64,000 nt of DNA from Rhizobium grahamii CCGE 502. GTDB taxonomy: Bacteria > Pseudomonadota > Alphaproteobacteria > Rhizobiales > Rhizobiaceae. Both the position numbers and the translations under genes were made by a program. Within the stretch, counting starts at the first letter, position 1. Each line of letters opens with the position of its first letter. The stretch spans positions 62,001 to 126,000 of the forward strand of contig NZ_AEYE02000013.1 in the NCBI RefSeq assembly GCF_000298315.2, in the 5' to 3' direction. Positions 1 to 10,081 of this stretch are shown here, in pieces. The notes beneath the pieces were generated by a model. The model was not told the origin of the DNA. It ran no database searches and saw only the letters and a list, made by a program, of their open reading frames with translations.

Positions 1-121
1 CGATGCCTCTCAAGGTGCCGACAGCGGCACCGGTGGACAGGATCATCGTGTTGCTGGGTCCCGGCGTAACCGCCGCGATAAACGCAAACAGCAAGAAAGC
101 CAGCGCCTGCGCGATATCCAT
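1..121 (-). CDS. LysE/RhtB-family amino-acid exporter, N-terminal fragment
   Basis: Only the first 40 codons are present; the gene runs off the left edge. The reverse strand starts with ATG at 121 after a GAGGGAGTG stretch and reads MDIAQALAFLLFAFIAAVTP followed by GPSNTMILSTGAAVG. A first hydrophobic helix followed by TPGPSN and a small-residue-rich segment is the hallmark N-terminus of the LysE/RhtB translocators, inner-membrane proteins that export amino acids such as lysine, threonine or homoserine lactone. Substrate cannot be judged from this fragment. The 161 bp between it and the IMPase stop holds no gene I can support. Confidence 0.8.
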   Translation of the reverse strand, partial: MDIAQALAFLLFAFIAAVTPGPSNTMILSTGAAVGTLRGI

Positions 122-282
122 CACTCCCTCCTCGTCATTTCAAAAGCGAGAGGATATCTACGATAGGCGTGCCTATCCGTATTGTACGTCTGTGCGCACG
201 GCGTTCTGTTGGGAGCGCGAATATCGCACCCACGAAGCGCGACGTCAGTGGTGGCAGTCCGCGTAAGGCGGCAGCCTCGATA

Positions 283-1107
283 TCAGATGGTGAAGATTTC
301 ACGCCGCAGAATGTCCCAGCTGTCCTGGTCAGGGGCAATCAGCAAGCCGCCGCGGGTATGATGCGGGAGGTAGGGCGAACCGTCGAAACGGGCCGCATGG
401 GCGCCAGCCTCGATGCTGACAAGTGTGCCCGCAAGATGATCCCAGGGCATCAGCTTGTTATACATCAGGTAGTGCACGTGGCCGCCAGCAAAGGCGCGGT
501 ATTCGTGAGCCGCGCAGCGATAGTTGGCAAGAAATCGAACCTTGGCCAAATTCGCAAGGATCTCACTGCGCTTCGGCTTCGGCAGAAAGCCGGTGGACGC
601 CATGCCAACCATGTCCTCCAGCGCGACGGGCGCCGCGACCGAGAGCCGTTCTGCCTCCCCGTCAGGACGTCGAAGCCATGCGCCGCCGCCTGTCTCCGCA
701 ATCACCCAATCGTCGCCCATCGGGTCGTAGATGATGCCGGCAACGGTTTCACCCTTGAACACTACGGAGGCCATGACTCCGAAAGCCGGAATGCCGGAAG
801 CGAAATTGAACGTACCATCCACGGGATCAACGACGATGGCAAGGTCCGCTCCCTCGAGCTTACCGAGCAGATCGGGATCCGCCGCGGCTGACTCCTCACC
901 GATGAACACCGCATCTGGCCAAAGGGCTGCGGCTTCCGCCTTGATCATCCGCTCCGCGTGCAGGTCGGCTTCCGTCACCAGGTCGGTCGCCTCGCTCTTG
1001 GCGCGGACGTCATCGCTCCCAAGGCGACGGAAACGCGGCAATATCTCTGCCTTCGCCGCCCGCCTCAGGAGATCGGCAAGCGTCGTTACATCTATCGTGG
1101 AACTCAT
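283..1107 (-). CDS. inositol monophosphatase family protein
   Basis: 274 aa, the usual IMPase length. Seen: GEES at about 70-73, DPVDGTFNF from 94 (the family DPxDGTxN metal site) and WDHLAG near the C-terminus (the WDxAAG motif). These residues bind the catalytic Mg2+ ions. The family hydrolyses phosphomonoesters such as myo-inositol 1-phosphate or 3'-phosphoadenosine 5'-phosphate, so the substrate here is open. ATG at 1107 follows AAGGAAAGTCC, a good ribosome site. It lies 29 bp downstream of ttcA on the same strand, so the two may be co-transcribed. Confidence 0.85.
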   Translation of the reverse strand: MSSTIDVTTLADLLRRAAKAEILPRFRRLGSDDVRAKSEATDLVTEADLHAERMIKAEAAALWPDAVFIGEESAAADPDLLGKLEGADLAIVVDPVDGTFNFASGIPAFGVMASVVFKGETVAGIIYDPMGDDWVIAETGGGAWLRRPDGEAERLSVAAPVALEDMVGMASTGFLPKPKRSEILANLAKVRFLANYRCAAHEYRAFAGGHVHYLMYNKLMPWDHLAGTLVSIEAGAHAARFDGSPYLPHHTRGGLLIAPDQDSWDILRREIFTI

Positions 1108-1136
1108 GGACTTTCCTTCTTTGGCGTGAGCGCCGA

Positions 1137-2021
1137 CTATTCGCTTTTCGGCACGGTCTCTCCAGCCATGAGGCCGCCGAAATCGAAAAGCTTTGGATCG
1201 AGCAGATGCGACGGGTTTACATGTGCGAGTGCTCTCAACATCGTGTCCTTGCGGCCCGGCATGCGACGCTCGATATCGGCGAGCATGTCCTTCATCGCAT
1301 TGCGCTGCAACCCGTCCTGGGAGCCGCAGAGATCGCAGGGGATGATCGGAAACTGCATGGCAACCGCAAACTTCGCCATATCGTCTTCGGCGCAGTAGGC
1401 GAGCGGGCGCAGCACCATCAGGTTGCCCTCGTCATTGAGCAGTTTCGCCGGCATGGAGGCAAGCCGCCCGCCGTGGAACAAGTTCATGAAGAAGGTTTCG
1501 AGAATGTCCTCGCGATGGTGACCGAGCACCAGTGCGTCGCAGCCCTCTTCCTTGGCAATCCTGTAAAGATTGCCGCGACGAAGACGCGAACAGAGCGAGC
1601 AATATGTTGCCCCCTCAGGAACCTTCTCTTTTACGATCGAATAGGTATCGCGATACTCGATCCGGTGCTTGACACCGACCTTGGTGAGATATTCAGGCAG
1701 GATATGCTTCGGGAAGTTCGGCTGGCCCTGGTCGAGATTGCAGGCGATCAGTTCCACCGGCAGCAGACCGCGCCACTGCAGGTCAAGGAGAAGCGCAAGC
1801 AGCCCATACGAGTCCTTGCCGCCGGAGAGACCGATTAGCCAGCGCTTCTGCCCCTTCAGCATGGCAAAATCATCGAATGCCTGCCTGACGTTCCGTAACA
1901 ACCGTTTGCGCAGCTTGTTGAACGACACCGAATTCGGAGCCTCGGCAAAGAGCGCGTGCGCGATCGCGCTATCCGCGTTCGGCCTTTCCAGCTCATCGGC
2001 AATGTCAGCTGCGATATTCAT
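1137..2021 (-). CDS. ttcA: tRNA 2-thiocytidine(32) synthetase TtcA
   Basis: 294 aa from ATG at 2021, preceded by GGACGAGAGA; an in-frame TTG lies four codons upstream but lacks a ribosome site. TtcA activates C32 of certain tRNAs with ATP and inserts sulfur using a 4Fe-4S cluster. Counted from the TTG, the PP-loop SGGKDS lies at about 70-75, CSLC at 145-148 and CDLC at 233-236; these cysteines match the cluster-binding pattern of the family. [19 protein letters not shown] is also characteristic. It sits between glsA (59 bp upstream) and the IMPase gene, all on the minus strand. Confidence 0.92.
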   Translation of the reverse strand: MNIAADIADELERPNADSAIAHALFAEAPNSVSFNKLRKRLLRNVRQAFDDFAMLKGQKRWLIGLSGGKDSYGLLALLLDLQWRGLLPVELIACNLDQGQPNFPKHILPEYLTKVGVKHRIEYRDTYSIVKEKVPEGATYCSLCSRLRRGNLYRIAKEEGCDALVLGHHREDILETFFMNLFHGGRLASMPAKLLNDEGNLMVLRPLAYCAEDDMAKFAVAMQFPIIPCDLCGSQDGLQRNAMKDMLADIERRMPGRKDTMLRALAHVNPSHLLDPKLFDFGGLMAGETVPKSE

Positions 2022-2080
2022 TCTCTCGTCCAATCAGAGTCTGCCTCCGCCTTAGCAGAAACCGCCAAGACAACCCAGCG

Positions 2081-3010
2081 TCAATCGCCGAAAACCGACC
2101 AGCCGGTCCGAGCCGTCAGCATTTCGAGCGCGACGGCGCCGAGCTGCGAGTTACCGACCTTGTTGAGGCCCGGCGACCAGACCGCGATCGACGCGATGCC
2201 CGGCGCCACGGCAAAGATGCCGCCACCGACACCGCTTTTGCCGGGAAGACCGACACGATAGGCGAAGTCACCGGAGCCGTCATAATGGCCGCACGTCAGC
2301 ATCAGTGCATTGATGCGACGGGCCCGCTTCGGCGATACGACCGAGTGGCCGGCCATCGGATTGCTGCCGCGTGCGGCGAGGAAGAGGCCGGCTTTCGCGA
2401 GTTGCTCGCAGCTCATCGACAAGGCGCACTGGTGGAAATAGACTCCAAGCACGTGGTCGACGGGATGATCGAGGTTGCGATAGGAGCGCATGAAATTGGC
2501 AAGCGCGACATTGCGGTAGCCCGTCTGCGTTTCGGACCTTGCAACGCGATCATCGATCGTGATCGACTCGTCGTCCGCGAGATAGCGGACGAATCGCAGC
2601 AGCTCGCCGATCGCCTCGCGTGGCGCGTGGCCGGCCATGACGACATCGGTTACCGCGATCGCACCCGCATTAATGAAGGGATTGCGCGGAATGCCCTGCT
2701 CATGTTCGAGCTGGACGATCGAATTGAACGCGGAACCCGAAGGCTCACGGCCGACACGCTTCCACAAGCCCTCGCCGACCTTGCCAAGCGCAAGCGTCAG
2801 CATGAAAACCTTCGAAATGCTCTGGATGGAGAACGGGATATCAGCATTGCCGACGCTGTAGACCTTGCCGTCTACCGTCATTACGCTCAAGCCGAACTGT
2901 TCCGGATCAACCTTGGCGAGTTCTGGAATATAGTCCGCAACCGCGCCCTCGCCAATCCGGGGCGTCAGCTCCTTGTGGATGCTGTCAAGAACTGCTTGCA
3001 AGTCCGTCAT
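2081..3010 (-). CDS. glsA: glutaminase
   Basis: 309 aa, full length for the serine-dependent glutaminases that convert glutamine to glutamate and ammonia in the cytoplasm. The fold resembles beta-lactamases: the catalytic SxxK is visible at S64-K67 within [15 protein letters not shown] and the C-terminal [12 protein letters not shown] glycine motif are also present. ATG at 3010 follows GGGGAAGTACA. It is 70 bp downstream of rpsD, separated from it by a strong terminator, so it probably has its own promoter or depends on read-through. Confidence 0.93.
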   Translation of the reverse strand: MTDLQAVLDSIHKELTPRIGEGAVADYIPELAKVDPEQFGLSVMTVDGKVYSVGNADIPFSIQSISKVFMLTLALGKVGEGLWKRVGREPSGSAFNSIVQLEHEQGIPRNPFINAGAIAVTDVVMAGHAPREAIGELLRFVRYLADDESITIDDRVARSETQTGYRNVALANFMRSYRNLDHPVDHVLGVYFHQCALSMSCEQLAKAGLFLAARGSNPMAGHSVVSPKRARRINALMLTCGHYDGSGDFAYRVGLPGKSGVGGGIFAVAPGIASIAVWSPGLNKVGNSQLGAVALEMLTARTGWSVFGD

Positions 3011-3030
3011 TGTACTTCCCCAGGTAACAA

Positions 3031-3056
3031 AAAAGCCGCCTAAAGAGGCGGCTTTT
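3031..3056 (-). terminator. rho-independent terminator after rpsD
   Basis: Eleven-base arms AAAAGCCGCCT / AGGCGGCTTTT around an AAAG loop, just past the rpsD stop. On the minus strand the hairpin ends in TTTTTTG, so it fits termination of rpsD. Confidence 0.85.
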
Positions 3057-3079
3057 CCGTATGCGAAAACGCCTCGCGA

Positions 3080-3697
3080 TTAACGCGAATAGAATTCGAC
3101 CACCAGATGCGGCTCCATGACGACCGGATACGGTACGTCGCCGAGCGCCGGAACACGAGCGAAGGTCGCAACCATCTTGTTATGGTCGACTTCGATGTAG
3201 TCCGGAACGTCGCGTTCAGCCAGGGCAATCGATTCCAGAACGGAAACGAGCTGCTTCGACTTCTGACGAACTTCGATGACGTCGCCAGCCTTGCAACGGT
3301 AGGAACCGATGTTGACGCGGACGCCATTCACGGTCACGTGGCCGTGGTTCACGAACTGGCGGGCAGCGAAAACGGTCGGAACGAACTTGGCGCGATAGAC
3401 GATCGCGTCCAGACGGCACTCCAGAAGACCGATCAGGTTTTCAGAGGTATCGCCCTTGCGGCGGGAGGCTTCAGCGAAGATTGCACGGAACTGCTTTTCG
3501 CGCAGATCACCGTAGTAACCCTTCAGCTTCTGCTTGGCGCGCAGCTGCACACCGAAGTCAGAGAGCTTGCCCTTGCGGCGCTGACCATGCTGGCCCGGGC
3601 CGTATTCGCGGCGGTTCACCGGGGACTTCGGACGGCCCCAGATGTTTTCGCCCATACGGCGGTCAATCTTGTACTTGGACGATTCGCGCTTGCTCAT
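3080..3697 (-). CDS. rpsD: 30S ribosomal protein S4
   Basis: 205 aa, the normal S4 length. Starts [20 protein letters not shown], then [19 protein letters not shown] and an S4 RNA-binding domain with [22 protein letters not shown] in the second half. S4 nucleates the 5' domain of the 16S rRNA. The ATG at 3697 is chosen over an upstream in-frame start because AAAGGAAATACG precedes it and the protein family starts there. It is monocistronic here, unlike the alpha-operon setting of enteric bacteria. The 256-bp upstream gap carries one weak hairpin described separately. Confidence 0.97.
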   Translation of the reverse strand: MSKRESSKYKIDRRMGENIWGRPKSPVNRREYGPGQHGQRRKGKLSDFGVQLRAKQKLKGYYGDLREKQFRAIFAEASRRKGDTSENLIGLLECRLDAIVYRAKFVPTVFAARQFVNHGHVTVNGVRVNIGSYRCKAGDVIEVRQKSKQLVSVLESIALAERDVPDYIEVDHNKMVATFARVPALGDVPYPVVMEPHLVVEFYSR

Positions 3698-3839
3698 CGT
3701 ATTTCCTTTCAGAAAGTTAGAACGGTTTGTTGCCAAACCGCGTGAAGGAAACACGCCCTCCTTTGATCTTCTTTCGAGGATCCGACAGGATCATCCTATT
3801 ACGCGAACAGGACAAATCCACGGGACATGTCAAATGAAA

Positions 3840-3861
3840 CACCGGACATCTCTGCCCGGTG
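3840..3861 (-). terminator. candidate terminator downstream of the alkaline phosphatase gene
   Basis: CACCGG / CCGGTG arms with a 10-base loop, followed on the minus strand by TTTCATTT. It lies about 93 bp after the phosphatase stop and ahead of rpsD. The short T-rich tail makes it a weak call; it could instead be part of the rpsD leader. Confidence 0.4.
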
Positions 3862-3953
3862 CTGGGGCGGTCTTTAGGGCGAAGTCGCTGGAATGTCAAT
3901 CACAATTCCGCGCTCTCGCCCCGCAATAACCCCGATATTCCGGGCTCGGGAGT

Positions 3954-5411
3954 TTACTTGGCGCTCGCCGTTTCGGTCTTCAGGCCAAGTGCGTCGCTGA
4001 TCGTATAGAACAGATCCGTCTGGTCAGTCAGGCCCGTGACGTTGGCAGCACGCGGTCCAAAGGCAGCGATACGAAGCTGCGAGCCGGTGTGACCCTGGTC
4101 GTCAGCATCGTCGGAGTTGCCGTAGCTCACCGCCATGACAGCACCATCCTTCGTCATCAGTGCTTCCGTCAGGCCCGGAGCCTTGGTATCGGCGTCGACG
4201 ATCTGGCTAGCGTGCGCGTGGTCAGCGGTAACGACAACGAGCGTGTCGCCGGCTTCCTGCGCAAACTTCAGCGCTTCCTGAACGGCTTCATCGAGATCAA
4301 CCGTCTCGCCAATCTGTCCGCACGGATTAGCGGCATGATCCTGTTTGTCAATCGAGGCGCCTTCGACCTGGAGGAAGAAGCCCTTCTCATTCGTCCGAAG
4401 CAACTCGATCGCCTTCGCCGTCATCTGTGCCAGTGTCGGCGTTGCGGCCGTGCGCTTCTCGTTCGGCTTGCAGACAACAGGCTCCTTCTCGACGTTGCCG
4501 TAGTGGCTGGCCTTCGGGCCTTCCCAGCGAACCGGCATGTTGCCTTCTGCAAACAGGCCAAGCACCGGAGCGCTGTCGTTTGCCTGCTTGACCGCCTGCA
4601 GCTCATCGAGGTTGGAGACGATCTTGTAACCGCGCTCTTCGGCCTGCTGGCGAAGCGTCTTGTCTTTCCATTCGCCGGCCTTTGCGGTTTCGGCGAAGCT
4701 CTTGGCGCCACCGCCGAGCGTCACGTCGGCGCGTGCATTCAGCAACTGCTCGCTGATCGAACCCTTGCCGCCGTTTTCAAGCGCGTTCGTCGGGCACTTC
4801 TCGGTCGTGGACGACGGGCTGTAGCACTTACGCTGCGTCACATGCGCGATCTGGACCGCAGGCGTTGCATCCTGCAGTTCGGCGGTCGAGACGTTGCCCG
4901 TGCCGATGCCGGCAGCCTTTGCCTTCTCGAGCAGGGTTTCGTGAGCCTTCTCGTGAATGTCGACGCCGATCGCACCGTTGTAAGACTTCACGCCGGTCGC
5001 CCAGGCGGTACCGGAGGCAGCAGAGTCGGTCACATAGGTCGGCTTGCCGGTCTTCTTGTCGAGCGAGTAGTGCGTGTACTGGCCAGTGATTGGCAGCGCA
5101 TCGATGCCCTTGAAATACTGACCGGCGCCAACCGCATAGTTGCGTGCGATGGTGATTTCGGAATCGCCCATGCCATCGCCGATCAAAAGGATGACGTTCT
5201 TCGGGCGAGTATCGCTGAGCGCGGCACGATAGGCCTCGGTGATGTCGCCCGAAAGCCGGCGCGCGCCACCGGGAGCGCTGAGATCCGCGCTCGCTGCGCG
5301 TTCCAGAAGCTTGTTCGCCGCTTCGTCGGCATAGCCGGGCTGAATGGCAACGGTTGCAAGCAGGCCGCCGACGACAAGGCGCAGCAGCTGGTGACGAACG
5401 TTGTTTCTCAT
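3954..5411 (-). CDS. phoA: periplasmic alkaline phosphatase (PhoA-type)
   Basis: 485 aa with a signal peptide at about 1-28 ending near GYADE. Family signatures: [10 protein letters not shown] at 76-84 (metal aspartate), [13 protein letters not shown] from 128 with Ser130 the expected nucleophile, [11 protein letters not shown] and [10 protein letters not shown] for the Zn/Mg ligands. The enzyme releases phosphate from monoesters in the periplasm. The upstream region holds a Pho-box-like element (5477-5494), which fits phosphate-starvation control. Name is by family; rhizobia can carry several unrelated alkaline phosphatases (PhoX, PhoD types), but the DSAAS site makes this the PhoA type. Confidence 0.88.
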   Translation of the reverse strand: MRNNVRHQLLRLVVGGLLATVAIQPGYADEAANKLLERAASADLSAPGGARRLSGDITEAYRAALSDTRPKNVILLIGDGMGDSEITIARNYAVGAGQYFKGIDALPITGQYTHYSLDKKTGKPTYVTDSAASGTAWATGVKSYNGAIGVDIHEKAHETLLEKAKAAGIGTGNVSTAELQDATPAVQIAHVTQRKCYSPSSTTEKCPTNALENGGKGSISEQLLNARADVTLGGGAKSFAETAKAGEWKDKTLRQQAEERGYKIVSNLDELQAVKQANDSAPVLGLFAEGNMPVRWEGPKASHYGNVEKEPVVCKPNEKRTAATPTLAQMTAKAIELLRTNEKGFFLQVEGASIDKQDHAANPCGQIGETVDLDEAVQEALKFAQEAGDTLVVVTADHAHASQIVDADTKAPGLTEALMTKDGAVMAVSYGNSDDADDQGHTGSQLRIAAFGPRAANVTGLTDQTDLFYTISDALGLKTETASAK

Positions 5412-5476
5412 GACCGAGATCTCCTTTTGATAATCCGCATCGACCGCACGGGTCGGGCGCCTTATCCACCACCCGA

Positions 5477-5494
5477 ATGAAGCTCTTGTGACAA
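5477..5494 (-). promoter_or_regulatory. candidate Pho box of the alkaline phosphatase gene
   Basis: On the minus strand TTGTCAC, four bases, GCTTCAT: two 7-mers 11 bp apart, as in the PhoB consensus CTGTCAT-N4-CTGTCAT (5 of 7 matches in the first, 4 or 5 in the second). It lies 66-83 bp before the start codon. A further ATGTCAC sits at 5509-5515. Not tested by a scoring matrix. Confidence 0.5.
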
Positions 5495-5563
5495 AGCAAC
5501 TTCTTCGTGTGACATTAGAGATCGACTATAGACCGAGCCGATAGTTAGCGCTCGGTCTGGTCT

Positions 5564-7084
5564 TCATTCCGCTGCGGAGCGCATTTCATCCGCATCGGTG
5601 GCGTTGGCATCGCCGGGGGCTGTCTGGCAATTCATGTCGGGGAAAGCAACGATGCGCTTGCCGGCGAAATCCGTGTGGACCACCACCGTCCCCTGCTCCT
5701 CGAAATAGCCAAGCAGGCGTCGCGCACGCCGGGCCGAATGCGTCCCGTAAGCCCGGGCAATCCGCGCATCGGATGGGCATGGCTCGCCGCAGACGGCGGC
5801 TTTTGCCAGCATCAGGAAAACACCCTGCAGATCGTCGGTGACACCGGAAGAGAGCGACAACGCCGTTCCCCAAGCCTCGGTCTCTGCCGTCGCCGCATCC
5901 ACGCCGGAGCGGGAAATCGCCACGCGGCGCCGAAACTCCGGCAGGGACATCGGAGTACCGGGAACCCGGCGCATACGAAGGCGCACAAGGAATTCCTGAT
6001 AAAGCACCGAATCCGTTCGGAATCCGGAGCTAGGATCGTCGAGTATCTCGTGCAGCACCGCCGCCAGCCGTTCCTCCCGCTCCTCGGCGGACAATTCGGG
6101 CTGAGACGAACGCGGTTCCGAGACGGGCGCCGAGGCGGCAGGCGCAGACCGCGACAGCTCCGCAAGGATATCGGTGGTCGGCCGTGGCGCGGGCGGCGCA
6201 CGGCGGACGATCGGCCTCTGAAACTCCTCTGGATCCGGCGTGAAGATCAGGTCTTCGACGTCCTGCGGGGCATCCGGCAACGGCATCAGCTTGGGGCTCG
6301 ACGAACGCGCCGAGGTCTCGACATTGCCGATCTGGATGGGCAGCGGGCGACGCGACAAAGCCGGCCCGAGAGCAACGAAATTACCGCGCTTGAGATCGCG
6401 GAACATTTCCGCCTGGCGGCGATCCATGCCGAGCAGATCGGCGGCGCGGGCCATGTCGATGTCGAGAAAGGTGCGGCCCATCAGGAAGTTCGAAGCTTCG
6501 GCGGCCACGTTCTTGGCGAGCTTTGCCAGGCGCTGCGTCGCGATCACCCCGGCAAGGCCGCGCTTGCGACCGCGGCACATCAGGTTCGTCATCGCGCCAA
6601 GCGACATCTTTCGCGCGTCGTCGGAAACTTCGCCAGCGACCGACGGCGCGAACATCTGCGCTTCATCGACCACCACGAGGACCGGGTACCAGAACTCGCG
6701 ATCGGCATCGAACATGCCGTTGAGGAAGGCTGCAGCGGCGCGCATCTGCTGCTCGATCTCAAGCCCTTCAAGCGTGAGAACGCAGGAAACGCGATGCTGC
6801 CGGATACGGTTGGCGATACCGGCAAGTTCCGCCTCGGTGCGTTCACCATCGACGACGACATGACCGAACTTGTCCGACAACGTGACGAAATCACCTTCGG
6901 GATCGATGATGACCTGCTGCACCCATTGCGCGGATTGCTCCAGCAGACGGCGGAGCAGATGCGACTTGCCGGAGCCGGAATTGCCCTGCACCAGAAGACG
7001 GGTAGCCAGAAGCTCCTCGATATCGAGCGTGGCCGGATTGCCTCCCGACGCCGATCCCATATCGATACCAACCTGCAATGTCAC
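5564..7084 (-). CDS. HerA-like (DUF87) P-loop ATPase
   Basis: 506 aa. GTG start at 7084 after AGAGGAAT; an ATG one base upstream is followed at once by a stop. Walker A GNSGSGKS at 34-41, IIDPEGDF after it, Walker B VLVVVDE at 135-141, and ATQRLAKL downstream are typical of the HerA/FtsK-superfamily DUF87 proteins, hexameric DNA-pumping ATPases. No NurA nuclease or Mre11-Rad50 partner is nearby. The C-terminal half (about 270-506) is a proline- and charge-rich linker followed by a helical region that I do not recognise. The role is unknown; DNA processing is the family-based guess. Confidence 0.8.
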   Translation of the reverse strand: MTLQVGIDMGSASGGNPATLDIEELLATRLLVQGNSGSGKSHLLRRLLEQSAQWVQQVIIDPEGDFVTLSDKFGHVVVDGERTEAELAGIANRIRQHRVSCVLTLEGLEIEQQMRAAAAFLNGMFDADREFWYPVLVVVDEAQMFAPSVAGEVSDDARKMSLGAMTNLMCRGRKRGLAGVIATQRLAKLAKNVAAEASNFLMGRTFLDIDMARAADLLGMDRRQAEMFRDLKRGNFVALGPALSRRPLPIQIGNVETSARSSSPKLMPLPDAPQDVEDLIFTPDPEEFQRPIVRRAPPAPRPTTDILAELSRSAPAASAPVSEPRSSQPELSAEEREERLAAVLHEILDDPSSGFRTDSVLYQEFLVRLRMRRVPGTPMSLPEFRRRVAISRSGVDAATAETEAWGTALSLSSGVTDDLQGVFLMLAKAAVCGEPCPSDARIARAYGTHSARRARRLLGYFEEQGTVVVHTDFAGKRIVAFPDMNCQTAPGDANATDADEMRSAAE

Positions 7085-7169
7085 ATTCCTCTTTCAATCA
7101 AACACGGCGTCCTAGCAGATCAGACCGTGTCTTTGGCAACACGGCAACACAAACCCACAGGAGAAAACG

Positions 7170-8297
7170 TCAGAACCTGGGCTTCAGCATCCTTGTGAAA
7201 ACCAAGCTGGTCAGCAGCGGAACCAGCAAAATGGCAAGCCCGACGCGCAACCCCAAGACCTCGGCGATGAAACCGATCAACGGCGGCCCGATCAGAAAAC
7301 CCGTGAGAGCCATGAAGGACAGGATCGCGACGTTGGCTGCCGCCGGTCGGTCCTTGAGGCTCGCCGCTGCAGTGACAGCCAGGGGAAAGCCGACCGACAC
7401 GCCGATCCCGACCAAGGCAAACCCCGCCAGGGTCACCAGGCTATGCCAGGCAAAGACGACAATCAGCATTCCTGTAAGAGCCGCCACCCCACAACCACGG
7501 GCCAGTGCAATTGCCCCGAAACGCTGCTTCAGATGGTCGCCGCTGAAGCGTCCGGTCGCCACCATCATTGCGAAAATCGTGTATCCGATACCCGTCATCA
7601 TGCCGTCTGTCTGGAAGACGTCCTTGAGATAGACGGCGGACCAGTCGGCGATGGCGCCCTCCGTCATGGTGATCCCGAAGACGAAGGCGCAGATGCCGAG
7701 AAGCGCGCTGCTCGGCAGCTTGAACGGCATGTCCGGCGGCGCCGCACCTGCCTCGCGATCGGGCGGCAGACGAAGGCTTGCGACGATGGCAAACGGCAGA
7801 ACGATGAAGGCGGCTGTCATGATTGCCCATTCGGCAGGCGCAGCAATCGCGACCATTCCCGAACCAAGCAGGCTGCCCGCCATGATGCCGAGGCTCCAGA
7901 AACCATGACAGCGGTTCATGATGATGGAGCCAGTGTCCTTTTCGGCGCGGTCCGCTTCGACATTCAATCCCAGTTCCAACGTCGACATCGCGACGCCGAG
8001 CAAAGCCAGCGCAATGAAGAGCTCGATCGGTGTGCGAGAGAAAGCTGGAAGACAGACGATCACCGAGAAGACGACGAACCCGGCTAGAACGGTGGTTTTA
8101 CCCCCTATCCGCGCCACGACTCGCCCGGCAAAGGGCAGCGTCGCGAGAATCCCCACCGGCATGCCGAGCAGCGCCAACGCAAGATCGGCTGGACCAAGCT
8201 CCAGCCGGGCCTGAATTTCAGGGATGCGCGGCAGCCAACTGCCGAATGCTATCGGCTGCAGGAAAAAGATAGCCATTACAAGCTTTTGAAAGGACAT
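7170..8297 (-). CDS. MFS transporter, YbjJ-like
   Basis: About 375 aa with roughly twelve hydrophobic segments and the MFS features GRVVARIGGK after helix 2 and LGLNVEADR in helix 4/5, as in the YbjJ group of major facilitator proteins. Inner-membrane location; substrate unknown. ATG at 8297 is used; a GTG ten codons upstream (8327) is in frame and cannot be excluded, as neither has a strong ribosome site. Same strand as the HerA-like gene downstream, separated by 85 bp. Confidence 0.8.
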   Translation of the reverse strand: MSFQKLVMAIFFLQPIAFGSWLPRIPEIQARLELGPADLALALLGMPVGILATLPFAGRVVARIGGKTTVLAGFVVFSVIVCLPAFSRTPIELFIALALLGVAMSTLELGLNVEADRAEKDTGSIIMNRCHGFWSLGIMAGSLLGSGMVAIAAPAEWAIMTAAFIVLPFAIVASLRLPPDREAGAAPPDMPFKLPSSALLGICAFVFGITMTEGAIADWSAVYLKDVFQTDGMMTGIGYTIFAMMVATGRFSGDHLKQRFGAIALARGCGVAALTGMLIVVFAWHSLVTLAGFALVGIGVSVGFPLAVTAAASLKDRPAAANVAILSFMALTGFLIGPPLIGFIAEVLGLRVGLAILLVPLLTSLVFTRMLKPRF

Positions 8298-8411
8298 GCG
8301 GAGCTCTGCGGGATGGATGCGAATCACAACCCCAGTTTGCGCAGTCGTATAGGCTTGCGATAGCCCCTATTGCATCAAGATCGATCCCGCGTCGCGCGAC
8401 AGCACCGTATG

Positions 8412-9212
8412 TCAAGCCCTCAGCCCAAATCCCTGCATCAGCCGCCGCGTTGCAAAATCGGGATTGCCCGAGGTGAAGACCGCAAAGTCGAAGTTGTCGG
8501 GATGCACGGCATCGGCGACATGCGGAACGAGGCTTCGGGCACGTCTGGCAATTGCCTCCGCCGGATCGAGCCAATCGACGGGCCAGGGTGCGAGCCGACG
8601 GAACACGTTGGCCATGAAGGGATAATGCGTGCAGGCGAGAACCACGATATCGGTCTTCGAACCGTCCTTCTCCACGAAGCACCGGTCTATCTCAGAAAGC
8701 ACAGCCTCGTCAGACACAGCATCGCCGCGGATATAGGCCTCTGCCATCCGCGCCAGGTTTTCGGACCCGACCAGGCGCACGTGGCACTGTTGTGCGAAGG
8801 ATTGGATCAGGTCGCGCGTATAGGCGCGCTTGACGGTCCCCGGTGTCGCCAGCACAGAGACCAGCCCTGAGCGCGTCCGCTCGGCGGCAGGCTTGATCGC
8901 CGGTACAGTGCCAACAAAGGTCATCCGGGGAAACGCCGCACGCAAGTCCGCCCCGACAAGCGTGAAGGCAGTGTTGCAGGCGATGATGCAGACCTCAGGA
9001 TCATAGTCGACAAGCAGCTTGGCGAAAAGGCCGATGACCCGTTCCTTCAGCGCCTGTTCTTCCCAGCCGCCATAGGGAAAGCCGGCATCGTCGGCGATAT
9101 AGACAAACCCGCGCTCGGGCATCAGCACGCGCGCCTCGCGGAGCACGGTCAGCCCCCCGATGCCGGAATCGAAGACCAGAACCGGTTTCAGCTCATTCGG
9201 CGCTGCTGTCAT
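8412..9212 (-). CDS. murI: glutamate racemase
   Basis: 266 aa. Supplies D-glutamate for peptidoglycan from L-glutamate without cofactor. DSGIGG at 15-20 and the two catalytic cysteines, Cys79 in ACNTAFT and Cys194 in ACTHYPF, are in place; [12 protein letters not shown] corresponds to the family D-x-x-x-x-PYG motif. The start codon lies 20 bp inside the end of trmJ, so the two are probably translated from one message. Confidence 0.95.
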   Translation of the reverse strand: MTAAPNELKPVLVFDSGIGGLTVLREARVLMPERGFVYIADDAGFPYGGWEEQALKERVIGLFAKLLVDYDPEVCIIACNTAFTLVGADLRAAFPRMTFVGTVPAIKPAAERTRSGLVSVLATPGTVKRAYTRDLIQSFAQQCHVRLVGSENLARMAEAYIRGDAVSDEAVLSEIDRCFVEKDGSKTDIVVLACTHYPFMANVFRRLAPWPVDWLDPAEAIARRARSLVPHVADAVHPDNFDFAVFTSGNPDFATRRLMQGFGLRA

Positions 9213-10023
9213 CTTCCGATTGTTCCTTGGCGTCTACGGGCGGCCGGCTGCCGCGCGGATATTTCCGCGAGAAGCGGTCGAGGGAGGAAATCACGCCGCG
9301 CAACACGCTGATTTCTTGTTCCGTGAAGGCGCGGCGTGAAAGGACTGCGCGCAGGTTGTCCACCATTTTCGGCTTTTTCGCGGGCGGATGGAAATAATTG
9401 CGTGCTTCGAGCGCTTCTTCCAACTGATCGTAGAGACCGAAAAGTTGCTCTTTCGTGGATTGCGTCTGCGACATCGCCTGGAAGGGAACGGCCGAGACAT
9501 CCTCCATGCCCGACTTCATCCACTCGTACGACATCAAGAGCACCGCTTGAGCGATGTTGAGTGAGGCAAAGGCGGGATTGACAGGGAAAGTCACAATCTC
9601 GTCGGCCAGCGCTACCTCTTCGTTGTTGAGCCCCCAGCGTTCGCGGCCGAAGAGTATACCGGTGCCCTCACCTGCGCGGAATTTCGCTCGCAGCGTTTCT
9701 GCCGCCGCCACGGGCGAGCGTACGGGCTTGAAGCCATCCCGCTGTCGGGCCGTCGTCGCATAGACGAAATTCAGGTCGGCAACCGCCTGTTCCAGCGTCT
9801 CGTAAACCTTCGTGCCTTCGATCACGTGATCAGCTTTCGAAGCGGCCGCCTGCGCCTTGTCGTTCGGCCAGCCGTCGCGCGGATTGATGAGCCTCAGTTC
9901 CGCCAGGCCGAAGTTCGCCATGGCACGCGCGACCATGCCGATGTTCTCGCCCATCTGGGGTTCGACGAGGATGATAACCGGACCTTCCCTGAGAAGTTGC
10001 CGCTCGCTGTTCGTGCCTGCCAT
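9193..10023 (-). CDS. trmJ: tRNA (cytidine/uridine-2'-O-)-methyltransferase, TrmJ type
   Basis: 276 aa from ATG 10023, preceded by AAAAGGATCCAGCGTT; the open frame extends 22 codons upstream without family similarity. The N-terminus holds the SPOUT (TrmH-like) fold: [40 protein letters not shown] and [14 protein letters not shown] are the classic SAM-knot motifs. In E. coli TrmJ methylates the ribose of tRNA position 32. Its stop overlaps murI by 20 bp. The C-terminal part has a charged helical extension as in other TrmJ proteins. Confidence 0.9.
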   Translation of the reverse strand: MAGTNSERQLLREGPVIILVEPQMGENIGMVARAMANFGLAELRLINPRDGWPNDKAQAAASKADHVIEGTKVYETLEQAVADLNFVYATTARQRDGFKPVRSPVAAAETLRAKFRAGEGTGILFGRERWGLNNEEVALADEIVTFPVNPAFASLNIAQAVLLMSYEWMKSGMEDVSAVPFQAMSQTQSTKEQLFGLYDQLEEALEARNYFHPPAKKPKMVDNLRAVLSRRAFTEQEISVLRGVISSLDRFSRKYPRGSRPPVDAKEQSEDDSSAE

Positions 10024-10081
10024 AACGCTGGATCCTTTTGCTAAGCGCGGGAATAGCCAAGCCGGACCGAAACGGCAAGGG

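Noticed and set aside
4089-5480. A 463-codon plus-strand frame antisense to the alkaline phosphatase gene
   Set aside because: The minus strand has all phosphatase motifs; the plus-strand protein has none.
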